The notes beneath the pieces were generated by a model. It had not been told where the DNA came from. It saw only the letters and a list, made by a program, of their open reading frames with translations, and ran no database searches. Of a stretch of DNA of 64,000 bases, positions 47,522 to 58,934 are shown one piece after another (the first letter of the stretch is position 1; each line of letters begins with the position of its first letter). A program made the translations under genes and the position numbers. Origin of the DNA: Drosophila miranda (taxonomy: Eukaryota > Arthropoda > Insecta > Diptera > Drosophilidae); contig NC_046675.1 of assembly GCF_003369915.1 (NCBI RefSeq), positions 23,932,001-23,996,000 of the forward strand, written 5' to 3'.

Positions 47522-48075
47522 CTATATCGATTGTTCTCCGAACGCCCTCTTATTGGTGATTTCCAGGAAGTGAGCTTTGGTCACATGTCGATTAGTTTTT
47601 CCAGTGGCACTGCGCTTCAGATCATCTACAATGATGGCTCCTGCGTTCAGTTTCTTGTACTTGGCATCGATGGACTGGTTTACGTAGTCCACAACATCCT
47701 GGGCGTGCAGTTCAGAGCCATGCCGCTTCACCACAGAAGCTGCGGCCTCATCCCCATTGACTGCATCCCAAACCCCGAAGACACAGACCTCGGCTACATT
47801 CTGCATCTGGGAGATGACTGTCTCTATCTCGTTGGGATAATACATGATGTTGTGGTACTTTAGCATGTCCTTTTGCCGATCAATTATGTATAGGAAGCCA
47901 TCTTCGTCCATATACCCCAGATATCCAGTATGCAGCCAATTCTCTGAGTCCCGAATTATGAGAGTCTCTTCTGGGTTCCCATAATAACCCGACCAATTCT
48001 GACCATTGAGAAAGCAGACTTGACCCGTTTCGTTTGGTCCCAGGGCCCCACCCTGTTCATTGATTATCTTTAGAC
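47522..48075 (-). pseudogene. Acyl-CoA synthetase B', 5'-truncated
   Basis: This is the 3' third of a synthetase gene on the minus strand, cut at the duplication junction, so the promoter and the first two exons are missing. The remaining frame ends GEQSI like gene B. The adenylation signature HTGD present in B reads HTGY here, which would abolish activity even in a complete protein. It includes the C-terminal lysine segment (SATGKTNRHVTK). Confidence 0.88.
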
Positions 48076-48489
48076 TTTTTTTGTAACGGAATTAGCACGC
48101 TGACACAAGGTGGCTGCTGGCAAGACGAAGCATAGATGGCGCTGCATGCTGTTTTCTTTAGTTGCATCGGCCACAACTTCAAATTGTTTTTATTAATTCA
48201 AAATCTTTGTTTTTTTTATATAAAACCAATTAAACAATTAACGATTTTTTTAATAACAGTCGACAAACCCATATGTATTTTAACAATCAGATCGACAATT
48301 ATTATTATATATTATGTATATTATTATATTATACAATAAAATTCCCACACGTTCTCTCGCCTGGAAGGTTCAAAATATTTATGAAATACGCCCAGTAATT
48401 GCAAAGGTCTGTCTTTGTTTGTCTGTCCGAACGTTACTACGCTACTGTAATATATACACAGTATCTCAACACGCTCAGTATTTTAGTTC

Positions 48490-48500
48490 TATAAAAAGGA
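48490..48500 (+). promoter_or_regulatory. TATA box of synthetase A
   Basis: CTATAAAAAGG lies about 60 bases before the ATG at 48,558, within the same upstream block as A'. Confidence 0.7.
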
Positions 48501-48557
48501 CTTCGAGCACAAATTGCCAACAGTTGAAACACATCGTTTAAGCTAACAGCTGAGACA

Positions 48558-50279
48558 ATGCCGTATGATCCGCAAATCACCTACGATGATATGCTCAAGG
48601 TGTGGAGTGGAGGCGAAAGAGAGAACTATTTCGCACCTCACCTTTCCATTGGGGAGATCATCTTCCGGGAGATGGAAAGGCATCCGAAGCTCATTGCACA
48701 GGTATGCTGTTACGAGGAATCGAATTCCACTATTAACTAAACTAACCTTCCAGATCTCAGCCACTGAGAAGACGGTGCTGACTCGGGAGGAGGTGCGTTT
48801 CAATGCGATGCGTGTGGCCACCTATATGCGAGGACTTGGCCTAAAGCAATGTGATATTGTGGGCCTCATAGCCAGGAACACCACGCACCTGGTGGCCGTG
48901 GCCTACGCCTGCTTTTTCAATGGAATGCCGTTCCACTCTATGAACATCTCCTACGAGCAGGACACCATTGAGAAGCTGCTTAGCATTACCAGACCCCGTC
49001 TAATATTCTGCGACGGTGATGAGTACGAGAGAGTTCTGGCAGCCACTGAGCACATCAAGCTGGACACCACAATCATAACCATGCGAAACCACCCCTCGGG
49101 ATCCCTGCGGATTCAGGATATCCTGGCAACACCCATTGAGGATAACTTCCAGCCAGCACTTCTGGAGCAGGGCCCCGATCAGACCTTGGCCATTCTCTGT
49201 TCCTCAGGAACCACGGGCGTTCCCAAGGCGGTTACTGCAACCAACAGTCACAATTGCATATTCCCCGGCTTGTAAGTCCATCGGAATGGTTGACTAGCTC
49301 ACCATTGACTGTCTCCTCTCGCAGCCTCGTCACCACCGATGTTGTTCAGTACACGCACAGCACCGTGGATTGGTTTTCGGGCCTTTCCTCCATAATCAAC
49401 GCTGGAGTTTTCAGCACTACAAATGTTATTGCTGACAATGATTTTGATCCCGCCTTCATGTGTCGTATGGTCCAGGAATACAAGATCGGGTTGGTCTTTC
49501 AATGTCCTTCCCACATGGCAATGCTGGCGAACTGCCCGGAATTCGAAGACGCTGACCTGTCGAGCATAAAGCATTGCATTTTTGGTGGCTCCCGGTGCTC
49601 CCTGGATGTTCAGAATCGTGTCCGAAGCCGCCTCAAGGGAGATCTGATCTTTAGCTATTCCATAACAGAGCTGAATAGCACGGGCACCTTGAACCTTCAC
49701 TTTGATGAAAAGCCCAACTCAGTGGGTTGTCTAGTCGCTGGCAACAAAATCAAGATAATCGATGAAGAGGGTGTGGCTCTGGGTCCAAATAAAGTGGGTG
49801 AAGTGTGTCTCTTCAATGGCCAGCATTGGTCTGGCTACTATGGCAATCCCGAGGAGACGCTTATGATTCGCGACTCTCAAAAGTGGTTTCACACCGGAGA
49901 TTTGGGCTACGTTGATGAAGATGGCTTCTTGTTTATAGATGATCGCAAAAAGGACATGCTCAAGTACCACAACATCATGTACTATCCCAACGAGATAGAG
50001 ACAGTTATCTCCCAGATGCCTAACGTTTCCGAGGTCTGTGTATTTGGCATTTGGAATGCAGTCAATGGCGATGAGGCTGCAGCCTCTGTGGTGAAGAGGC
50101 ACGGAACCAATCTGGCCGCCCAGGACGTTTTGGACTTTGTAAAGGAACATATTGATGCCCAGTATAAACTATTAAATGCTGGAGTCATCATTGTAGATGA
50201 TCTGAAGCGAAGTGGAAATGGGAAAACCAATCGACGCGCCAACAAGGATCACTTTCTGAATGTTCAGAAGATCAAGTAG
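48558..50279 (+). CDS. Luciferase-like acyl-CoA synthetase A (538 aa)
   Basis: Exons: 48,558-48,701; 48,754-49,271; 49,325-50,279. This is a member of the ANL superfamily (adenylate-forming acyl-CoA synthetases, firefly luciferase relatives), close in sequence to the D. melanogaster CG11659/CG6300 group. Such enzymes activate a carboxylate with ATP to an acyl-adenylate, then form the CoA thioester; the substrate here is unknown. Key motifs are the P-loop SSGTTGVPK (198-206), HTGD (410-413), the hinge DRKKDMLKY and the C-terminal catalytic lysine (K521, in NGKTNRR). The C-terminus (KIK) is not a standard peroxisomal signal. Exons 1-2 and intron 1 are nearly identical to genes B and C, whereas exon 3 is diverged. 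Confidence 0.9.
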
Positions 50280-50671
50280 CTTAAATCCCTAAGCGAGAGA
50301 AGGGAGAAACAAAAAAAAAACTTAATAATATACCAAGAACCAAGTCCAACACTTTATCCTTTATATATTTGATAATTTATCAACACTAAAACCTATTTTA
50401 TCGATTAATGAGCTGATTTGACAACTTTGACATTTGACAACGTCATTTTATTGATGAATAAGATGACTTGACAACCTTACTGCAGAAATAAAAGGGCTGG
50501 TGTGGCAGAAGAAAACCAAATTGGAATAAAAACACTAAATAGTGGTACTCCCATCAGACAAACTCTAAAGTGAAGGTAAATATGGCACTTTTCGGACTCT
50601 TTTATTGCATTTGTAAATTTGTTTCTCTAATTTTTTTACAAGGAAAACGGCTTAGCTTTTTTTTGTGCAAA
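50280..50671 (+). promoter_or_regulatory. MCRS2-like copy 2 upstream region and 5' UTR intron
   Basis: This is essentially identical to the region before copy 1, including the TTGACAAC boxes and the probable 67-base 5' UTR intron (50,576-50,642). Confidence 0.5.
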
Positions 50672-51838
50672 ATGTCGCTGTCAAAGTTTAAACGTGAGGA
50701 TATGGAATTTGTACCCAATGGGAACGTGATGGAACTCCGTCCAATGCAGCAACTTCGACGAGCCAAGATTGATGCGGCCGCCCTCAAGGGGGGTCGCAAG
50801 CTCCGCAAGGATGAAGAGCCAAGGGCCCAAATGGTCGGCCGCTGGAAGCCCATTGATGACCTGGCCCTGTTGACTGCCATGGATCGGGTGAACAATGTTA
50901 AGATTGTGCATCGTGTATGCAAATTCTCGTGCATGTTCTCGCTCAAGGAGGTCCATCAGCGTTGGAAGGCACTGCTCTACTCGCCCATGGATTCGCAGAC
51001 GGCCATGACGGCCATCGAGAATCTACACCCGGAGACGGTGGCCACCGTTAGGGCTAATACGGTACTCAGTCCCGAGGAGGAGGAAGTAATCATGAGCATC
51101 AAGAGCTCGGAATCCCCCTCACTGGCAAAGTTTCAGGAGCTGATCGATCAGAATGCTGCCATCTTTTTGCGTGAACGAACGGCCCAATATCTGCAAACTT
51201 ACTGGCGCGAGCTCCGCAAGTATATGCTGCTGCCTGATCAGGTGATTGCGCCGGGCGAAGAGGCGTCCTATCTGCAGAGCTTCTCCGAGGCCGAGGCGGA
51301 GGCTTTTAATGTCAATGTCCACGAGCCCATCGACGAGGCCCTGGACGCCGAGCTGGAGCTTCAGAACCGTCGCAATAGGCGCTCCATTCGGTTGTTGGAG
51401 AACGAAATAACTCGTATGTCCGTCCTGGTGGACTGTGGTCGTGGTCCTCGAGACCTGGACAACAATACGATTGCCTGTTTGTGCGGCCATCGGGTGCGCT
51501 TTCTGATACAACATCCGGAGATCAACTTTGGGCGCGACGGTAACGAAGGTTCCGATTGGAAGGTGGATGTGAACCTGGCCCTGGAGGGTCCGGCCGAGAA
51601 GGTGTCACGTCTGCAGGGCACCATTAAGCTGCGCAACGATGGCATCATCTTCATTGCCAATGTGGGCAAGCGGACCATCTTTGTGCAGGGCGAACCCCTG
51701 CTTACGAGTCACAAGACACGGCTCGACGACAATATGTTGGTGGAGATATGCGGCCTTACCTTTACGTTCATCATTAACCCCAATGCCATCGATGCCGTAC
51801 GCACGCAGTGCGCCAAGACATCGGAGCCGTTGAAGTAA
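50672..51838 (+). CDS. Rcd5: Microspherule protein (MCRS2/Rcd5-like), copy 2
   Basis: It encodes exactly the same 388 residues as the copy at 45,867, with the same flanks, so the duplication is very recent or kept uniform by gene conversion. The domains are the same: microspherule N-terminal domain, then FHA. Nothing suggests either copy is broken, so dosage of this gene is probably doubled. It sits between synthetase A (same strand) and synthetase B (convergent). Confidence 0.85.
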   Translation: MSLSKFKREDMEFVPNGNVMELRPMQQLRRAKIDAAALKGGRKLRKDEEPRAQMVGRWKPIDDLALLTAMDRVNNVKIVHRVCKFSCMFSLKEVHQRWKALLYSPMDSQTAMTAIENLHPETVATVRANTVLSPEEEEVIMSIKSSESPSLAKFQELIDQNAAIFLRERTAQYLQTYWRELRKYMLLPDQVIAPGEEASYLQSFSEAEAEAFNVNVHEPIDEALDAELELQNRRNRRSIRLLENEITRMSVLVDCGRGPRDLDNNTIACLCGHRVRFLIQHPEINFGRDGNEGSDWKVDVNLALEGPAEKVSRLQGTIKLRNDGIIFIANVGKRTIFVQGEPLLTSHKTRLDDNMLVEICGLTFTFIINPNAIDAVRTQCAKTSEPLK

Positions 51839-51844
51839 CAGAAT

Positions 51845-52326
51845 CGATACAGGACCTGATCTGAGGAAGAGCCAATTAAATTTGTTGGTTAATGCGGGGT
51901 GGGGGATCTCTCTGCGATATCTCTTAACTTTACTAGAATTTCTGATGATAGAAATAAAGAGGAAGCACTATCGCTACTTATGTTCCTTAAATTAAATATA
52001 TGTAAATTCAATTATTATTTAAATTTAATTATTTAATTCTGGCACTCCGTTTATCCTATTTCCATGTAATGACCCATTTGATTGGAATTTTAAAATATTT
52101 TATCTGCTTCCATTTTTCTGATATTGATTTGTATTCCGCTACAACAGTCTCATCTTCATCCTGCTCCCACCAACACCAGCCGTTATATCTCGTTCCTCTC
52201 CGACATAGGAGTTCCTTGAAGATTTTTGTTCATCATATTGATTAAAAGTCTTAGGTCTTGTATTTGCTCTTCAAGATACATACTTAGACGCAAACCACCA
52301 CAAAAATAAAAATACAATCCCGATTA
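51845..52326. other. Convergent spacer P2 with short minus-strand frames
   Basis: This is the counterpart of 47,040-47,521. The 32-residue minus-strand frame is at 52,183-52,281, and the Trp-rich frame follows to 52,056. Both are conserved between the copies, which is expected from recency and does not show function. Confidence 0.35.
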
Positions 52327-54100
52327 CTATATCGATTGTTCTCCGAACGCCCTCTTATTGGTGATTTCCAGGAAGTGAGCTTTGGTCGCATGTCGATTAG
52401 TTTTTCCATTGGCACTGCGCTTCAGATCATCTACAATGATGGCTCCTGCGTTCAGTTTCTTGTACTTGGCATCGATGGACTGGTTTACGTAGTCCACAAC
52501 ATCCTGGGCGTGCAGTTCAGAGCCATGCCGCTTCACCACAGAAGCTGCGGCCTCATCCCCATTGACTGCATCCCAAACCCCGAAGACACAGACCTCGGCT
52601 ACATTCTGCATCTGGGAGATGACTGTCTCTATCTCGTTGGGATAATACATGATGTTGTGGTACTTTAGCATGTCCTTTTGCCGATCAATTATGTATAGGA
52701 AGCCATCTTCGTCCATATAGCCCAGATCTCCAGTATGCAGCCACTTCTCTGAGTCCCGAATTATGAGAGTCTCTTCTGGGTTCCCATAATAACCCGACCA
52801 ATTCTGACCATTGAGAAAGCAGACTTGACCCGTTTCGTTTGGTCCCAGGGCCCCACCCTGTTCATTGATTATCTTTAGATTGATTCCTTTTATCGGGCGA
52901 CCCACGGAGTTGGGTTTTTCGTCAAAGTGAAGATTAGTACAGCCCACGCTGTTCAGCTCTGTTACAGCGTACGCAAAGTGCAGGCAGTCGTGGCTAAGGC
53001 GACTACGTATTCGATTCTGAACCTTCAAGGAGCAGTTGGATCCACCGTAAATGTAGAACCGAATGCCTGACAGATCACATGTTTCGAATTCCGGACAGTT
53101 GGCCAGCATGGCCATGTGTGAAGGACATTGAAAGATGAATGTTATCTTGTATTCTTTGATCATACGACACAGGAGAGCAGGATCGAAAACATTGTCGGCA
53201 ATAATGCTAGTTGTGCTGAATACCCCGGCGCTAATGATGGTTATAAGACCCGATATCCAATCTAGGGTGCTGTGTGTATATTGCACATCATTGGAGGTTA
53301 GACGACTGTGATGCAACGCAATATATAACAGATGAGTTGGAATAGTACTAGTTCAATTGAAATCTGCATATGCTTGTTCTTGTCTACTTACAAAAAGGTC
53401 AAAAGAACCTGTTGACTGTTTGTAATCGTGACTGCCTTTGGAACGCCCGTGGTCCCCGAGGAGCAGAGAATGGCCAAGGTCTGATCGGGGCCCTGCTCCA
53501 GAAGTGCTGGCTGGAAGTTATCCTCAATGGGTGTTGCCAGGATATCCTGAATCCGCAGGGATCCCGAAGGGTGATTTCGCATGGTTATGATTGTGGTCTC
53601 CAGCTTGATGTGCTCGGTGGCTGCCAGAACTCTCTCGTACTCATCCCCATCGCAGAAGATCAGACGGGGTCTGGTAATGCTGAACAGCTTCTCTATGGTG
53701 TCCTGCTCGTAGGAGATGTTCAGGGAGTGGAACGGCATTCCATTGAAAAAGCAGGCGTAGGCCACGGCCACCAGGTGCGTGGTGTTCCTGGCTATGAGGC
53801 CCACAATATCACATTGCTTTAGGCCAAGTCCTCGCATATAGGTGGCCACACGCATCGCATTAAAACGCACCTCCTCCCGTGTCAACACGGTCTTCTCAGT
53901 GGCTGAGATCTGGAAGATTAGTTAATAGTGGAATTCGATTCCTCGTAACAGCATACCTGTGCAATGAGTGTCGGATGCCTTTCCATCTCCCGGAAGATGA
54001 TCTCCCCAATGGAAAGGTGCGGAGCGAAATAGTTCGCTCTTTCGCCCCCACTCCACACCTTGAGCGTATCATCGTAGGTGATTTCCGGGCCGTACGGCAT
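52327..54100 (-). CDS. Luciferase-like acyl-CoA synthetase B (546 aa)
   Basis: Exons on the minus strand: 54,100-53,957; 53,909-53,392; 53,305-52,327. It is the same ANL-superfamily enzyme type as gene A. The P-loop (SSGTTGVPK), HTGD (LHTGDLGYMDEDGF), hinge DRQKDMLKY and C-terminal lysine (K522, NGKTNRH) are all present. It ends in an extended tail (NKRAFGEQSI). Intron 1 is 47 bases, five shorter than in A and C. It is head to head with gene C, the two ATGs being 390 bp apart, and its 5' half is nearly identical to C in inverted orientation. The last exon is partly covered by the P2 duplication. Confidence 0.9.
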
Positions 54101-54490
54101 GCTGCGATCGATCAGTTATCGGTATAGTTCCAAAACTGCTTCCGTATCGTGCCTGAGGTTCCTTTTATAGAATAATCGAACAGCTGAACTGACGATCGTT
54201 GCGGGGGGCGTGTTTTAACCGGTACAAACCTTCAAACGTGCGCTTGCAAAATGGAATTCAAAACTTACAACATTCTTCCACGTTGAGGGCACACGTGTAG
54301 GGCAGGGCTATAATGTTTTATTTCCCAGGATATAGAAATGTTTGCAACCACAATTCAATTTATTACGTGATATATCTGAAAACCTATCGTTTGTCTGTCC
54401 CAAAGTTTTCTTCTCGTTTCTATAAGAGGGGACCGGCAGCCACAAATCGTCAACAGTTAATAAAAAATATAAAAACTGGTAGTTAGCAAA
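54101..54490. promoter_or_regulatory. Divergent promoter of synthetases B and C
   Basis: The spacer between the start codons of B (-) and C (+) has one TATA box per direction: TTTTATAG at 54,163-54,170 (minus-strand CTATAAAAGG) for B and TATAAGAGG at 54,421-54,429 for C. Each lies about 65-70 bases from its ATG. The centre of the spacer is not shared between the genes, so it would form the loop of the inverted repeat. Confidence 0.65.
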
Positions 54491-56238
54491 ATGCCGGATA
54501 AGCCAGAATCCAAATACGATCCAAGGCTCAAGGTCTGGAGTGGTGGAGAAAGATCTAATTATTTCGCACCGCACCTTTCCATTGGGGAGATCATCTTCCG
54601 AGAGATGGAAAGGCATCCGAAGCTCATTGCACAGGTATGCTGTTACGAGGAATCGAATTCCACTATTAACTAAACTAACCTTCCAGATCTCAGCCACTGA
54701 GAAGACGGTGCTGACTCGGGAGGAGGTGCGTTTCAATGCGATGCGTGTGGCCACCTATATCCGAGGACTTGGCCTAAAGCAATGTGATATTGTGGGCTTC
54801 ATAGCCAGGAACACCACGCACCTGGTGGCCGTGGCCTACGCCTGCTTTTTCAATGGAATGCCGTTCCACTCCCTGAACATCTCCTACGAGCAGGACACCA
54901 TAGAGAAGCTGTTCAGCATTACCAGACCCCGTCTGATCTTCTGCGATGGGGATGAGTACGAGAGAGTTCTGGCAGCCACCGAGCACATCAAGCTGGACAC
55001 CACAATCATAACCATGCGAAATCACCCTTCGGGATCCCTGCGGATTCAGGATATCCTGGCAACACCCATTGAGGATAACTTCCAGCCAGCACTTCTGGAG
55101 CAGGGCCCCGGTCAGACCTTGGCCATTCTCTGCTCCTCGGGGACCACGGGCGTTCCAAAGGCAGTCACTTTCACTAACAGCCAACAGATTCTATGGAGCT
55201 GCACGTGTGTTTAATATGTTTAGTAATCCATTCTTACTGATATCAGTATATTTCTCTTCTTCTCTGATTAGTCCCATGACAACCGATGTGGTTCAGTACT
55301 CGCACAGCACCCTGGACTGGTTCTCGGGACTCTCCGTTTGCATTAACGCTGGAGTGTTCAGCACCACAAGCATTATTGCCGATAACAAGTTCGATTCTGC
55401 CTTCCTGTGTCGTATCATCGAGGAGTACAAAATAACATTCCTCGCTCAGAGCCCTTCCCAAATGGCCATGCTGGTGAGCTGCCCAGAGTTCGACGCGTCT
55501 GATCTGTCGAGCATCCGGTATTACGTTTACGGAGGCACTGCCTGCTCCGTCGAGATGCAGCATCGAATGCGCAGGCGTCTTAAGCAGGCGGACTGTCTGG
55601 TCTTTAGCTATAACTTAACGGAGATGAACAGCTTGGGTTGCTTGAACCATCACTTTGACGAAAAACCCAACTCCGTGGGCCGCCCGGTGAAAGGAATCAG
55701 AGTCAAGATAATCAATGAAAAGGGCGAGGCCCTGGGTCCCAGTGAAGTCGGTGAAGTCTGTTTTTATAGTGGTCAGCATTGGTCGGGCTATTACGGGAAT
55801 CCAGAGGAGACGCGCATAATGGTTGACTCTCAGAGGTGGCTACACACCGGTGATATGGGCTACATGGACCCAGACGGCTTTCTATACCTCGTGGACCGCA
55901 AGAAGGATATGCTCAAGTATCAGAGCATCATGTATTATCCAAGCGAAATAGAGAGAGTGATCTCTCAGATCCCTGACGTAGCCGAGGTCTGTGTCTTCGG
56001 TGTGTGGGATGAAGTGAATGGCGACGAGGCCGCTGCCTCTGTGGTAAAGAAGCCTGGCACCCAACTCTCACCTCAAGATGTTGTGAAGTTTGTAAAGGAA
56101 CATATTGGGGCCAAGTACAAGCAGCTGAACGCAGGAGCCATCATTGTGGAGGATCTGGTACGAAGTCCGAACGGAAAAACCCACCGAGTCGCCACAAAAG
56201 CGCACTTTCTAGAGGTCTCAAACAGAAACAGGACTTAG
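54491..56238 (+). CDS. Luciferase-like acyl-CoA synthetase C (542 aa)
   Basis: Exons: 54,491-54,634; 54,687-55,204; 55,272-56,238. Exon 2 has the same 518-base length as in A and B. The N-terminus differs (MPDKPESKYDPRLKVWSGGE) before the common LSIGEIIFREMERHP. Catalytic motifs are intact: SSGTTGVPK, LHTGDMGYMDPDGF, DRKKDMLKY and lysine K523 (NGKTHRV). The second donor is GTGTGT rather than GTAAGT, which is weaker but gives the frame and exon length expected from the sister genes. It ends VSNRNRT, with no peroxisomal signal. Gene C lies outside the P1/P2 duplication and is presumably an older paralogue. Confidence 0.88.
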
Positions 56239-58676
56239 CCATTTCGGAATTTGTATTTAATTAAAAGTTCTTGGTTCAAATGAATTACAATGGATGACAA
56301 TTGAAAATTCATGCATTCATGGAAATAACAGAAATACACAAATGAGTTCCCTATATTCATACATTCGTGGATTCGTGCTGATCCCAAGGTTATATTAGCA
56401 TTTGATGTTATTTGTTTGGTGCCATCGTTTGGGCTGGTCTGTTGGCCTGACCCCTGCATTTAAGACGGCTGAAAGCAATCAACCCTGATAAAACCCCCCG
56501 AGCTGTCAGTCGGTCGAAGAGACCTTCACTTTAAATCGCCTGCCTTTGTGTTGGGTGTCGTCATAAAAATAGAAATCTCGCTTCATTTCATTGCCTTTGT
56601 TATAGCGCCTCGTTGTTGTTACTCCTCCAATTTACCCGGTCGACAGCCGTCCTGTCGTATAGTCCATAATCCGTCGTCGGCCGAGCGGGCTCCGGGCGGA
56701 GTTATATGATATCCCCGTACGAGGATGCACAGCGAGTATTTTTCACCTAAGCTGCGGCCGTTTGTCTGTCTCACTGTGTCTCTGTCTCTGTCTCTATCTC
56801 TGTCTCACACAGAACCCTCTGCTGTGGCTGGTCTGTGACCTGTTAGCCGGATTAGGCCTGACACGGGGAGATCGGGGACGAGGACAAGAACGAACCCACA
56901 TGAGCATTTCAGATGCTCGAAAATCAGTCATAATATTTCAAATTTCATAAATTGATGCGTATCACATTAGACGCGAGTGGGATGGGTATGGGATGGGAAT
57001 GACGGCAGCAGGAGCCGCAGACTAACGGCCCTGCTTTCCTCGTGGGTGAGCAACCCTCGGGAACTGACTTTGATAAACGCGTTTTCGGCGGGGGAGCGAT
57101 GTCACGCCCACATTTCAACGCGTCGCGCGAAATTTGCTGTGAAATAAAAAAAACGAAGAAAAAACCTTAAGAAGAAAGGAAAATATATAAAACTTTATAT
57201 ACCTACATATATACTCATACATATATTTTTTACGGGTATATGGGTTTGTGTGCATGTATATTTCCTTTGATTTTGCTGCACGATTGATTTTCTCGCACCA
57301 AGACATCGCCCCCCGGACCACATCGGAGGAGAGTCCTATTCATTCGCACCTGCTGCTACTCCTGACTCGTCTGAAATTGTTCCCTAGACGAAGGACCATG
57401 GCTCTCGGCTCTCGGCTCTCGGCTTTGCTCTTGTCTATCCCTGGAAGAAGGGGAACGCGAGAGTCCTGCCACTGCTACTGCTCATGCCCCTGCCTATGCC
57501 CCCGTCCCTCGGTCCCCTTATTTTATTTCCTTTCTGCTCAGCCATAAAACAATAAAGGAGATTTTTGTATTTGTATTCCAACTTTGAGTCGCTCGCTGGA
57601 GAAATGCTTTTCTAATTAAATTTTATGACTTGCCTGATGAAGTTTTCCTTTCTTTTTCCTCGTTCTTTCATGACTGGAATTGAACTATTGATTGGTCACG
57701 AATGGAGCGCATAGGCGTTCTCTTCTTCGAGGGATGATCCCTCAGCGGAGTTGCTGAAGTTGCTGAAGAATGAGGCATAATGACGCCTGAATTTCAAATA
57801 ATACTTCATCAAATGGTATTATACTTCTGGCTAGAGGTTTGGCCAATGCCCAGAAGCCATTAAATGTATGTGTGTACAATGGATTGGAAGTAACGATTCT
57901 CCGAAGCCCTTTTATCTTTCAGAAACCAAGACAACTTGGGGTTCAGGATGTTCTTTATTTATGTAGTACCATATCTTTGAAATTGTGTAACATTCGAATT
58001 AAATATGGTCAGGGATTATGACGTTCTTCTAAGATGAATCAAGCTCCATTGCAGAGAACCAGGCTCCAAGCAGAGTATTTTCCATACAATTACTTAGAGA
58101 GCATATCAAATACTTCAACTTTCCTTCAGATGGCATTCAAGTTGCCATTTCCATTTCCACGTGTAATAACACCCATCGTGGCAGTAACCTTGCTCCAAGT
58201 GTTACCATCAAATGGGTAATCCAAGTGGACCTCAAGCGAAAATTCAGTGGTTTCTCTGCCACATTTCCCATATCTCAACACCCAACCCCACCGCACCGCA
58301 CCCCACTCCCATGTAGATTGGCAGCCAGGCAAATTTCAGCGATTTTCAAGCATTTCACTTCCACGCTGAAAATTGACACCTAATACCCACGCAAGGGGAA
58401 AACGCTCGCAGCAAAGTGGGGGATACCCGTCCCTCTGGTGGCGTCTCCTTCTCTGGCTATTCACTGGCTTGCCACTGGTCCTCCAATGGCTTTCCTCTGG
58501 CTCTGCTCCGGTCGTTTGCTAGTCTTCCTCTGGTACTCCTCTAGTCCATACAGTCCTCCAGCTATCGCCTGGTTTTGTTGGCTTCAGCGAATGCGCAAGC
58601 AATTGACGTAAATAAGAAGCAGCCTGGCAACGTCAGCGCCACGATGACGACGCCTGTAACCGGAGATGGTCTGGGA

Positions 58677-58722
58677 ATACAGGGAGTACAGGGAGTACAG
58701 GGAGCACAGGGAGCACAGGGAG
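58677..58722. repeat. 9-base GGGAGTACA/GGGAGCACA repeat
   Basis: About five imperfect 9-base units. It yields a repetitive QGVQGVQGAQGAQG reading on the plus strand, which is a product of the repeat and not evidence of a protein. Confidence 0.85.
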
Positions 58723-58897
58723 TGTGCCTTATTTACGTATATACATATGCCTTGGCCACAGCTTGAGCTTTGAAATTGGAAAAAGTTATGCAAATCTGCT
58801 GACGACAGGACAGGAAACGAGCGAGCAATCTGAAGCACAAGAAGTGAATTAGTTTTTATATATTTTTTGTGTGCAATTTATGTGTGGGCAGGACCCT

Positions 58898-58934
<37 letters not shown>

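Larger units (their letters stand above)
44704..48075. repeat. Tandem duplication unit P1 (synthetase/MCRS2)
   Basis: This is the first copy of a second, independent tandem duplication. It runs from a TTTTTTGTAACGG sequence, through a deleted synthetase gene, an MCRS2-like gene and the 3' part of an oppositely oriented synthetase gene, to a junction at about 48,075. Unit P1 is 3.37 kb and P2 is 4.8 kb; the difference is a 1.43 kb internal deletion in the P1 synthetase. The remaining sequence is almost identical. Confidence 0.92.
48076..52879. repeat. Tandem duplication unit P2 (synthetase/MCRS2)
   Basis: This is the second copy of the unit, without the internal deletion. The left junction joins the interior of gene B' (TATCTTTAGA) to the upstream sequence of gene A (CTTTTTTTGTAACGG). 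The right edge falls inside gene B at about 52,879, and the rest of gene B is single copy. Confidence 0.92.

Noticed and set aside
48558-48740. 60-residue frames ending VCCYEESNSTIN in synthetases A, B and C
   Set aside because: These are exon 1 read into intron 1; a clean donor and acceptor restore the family sequence.
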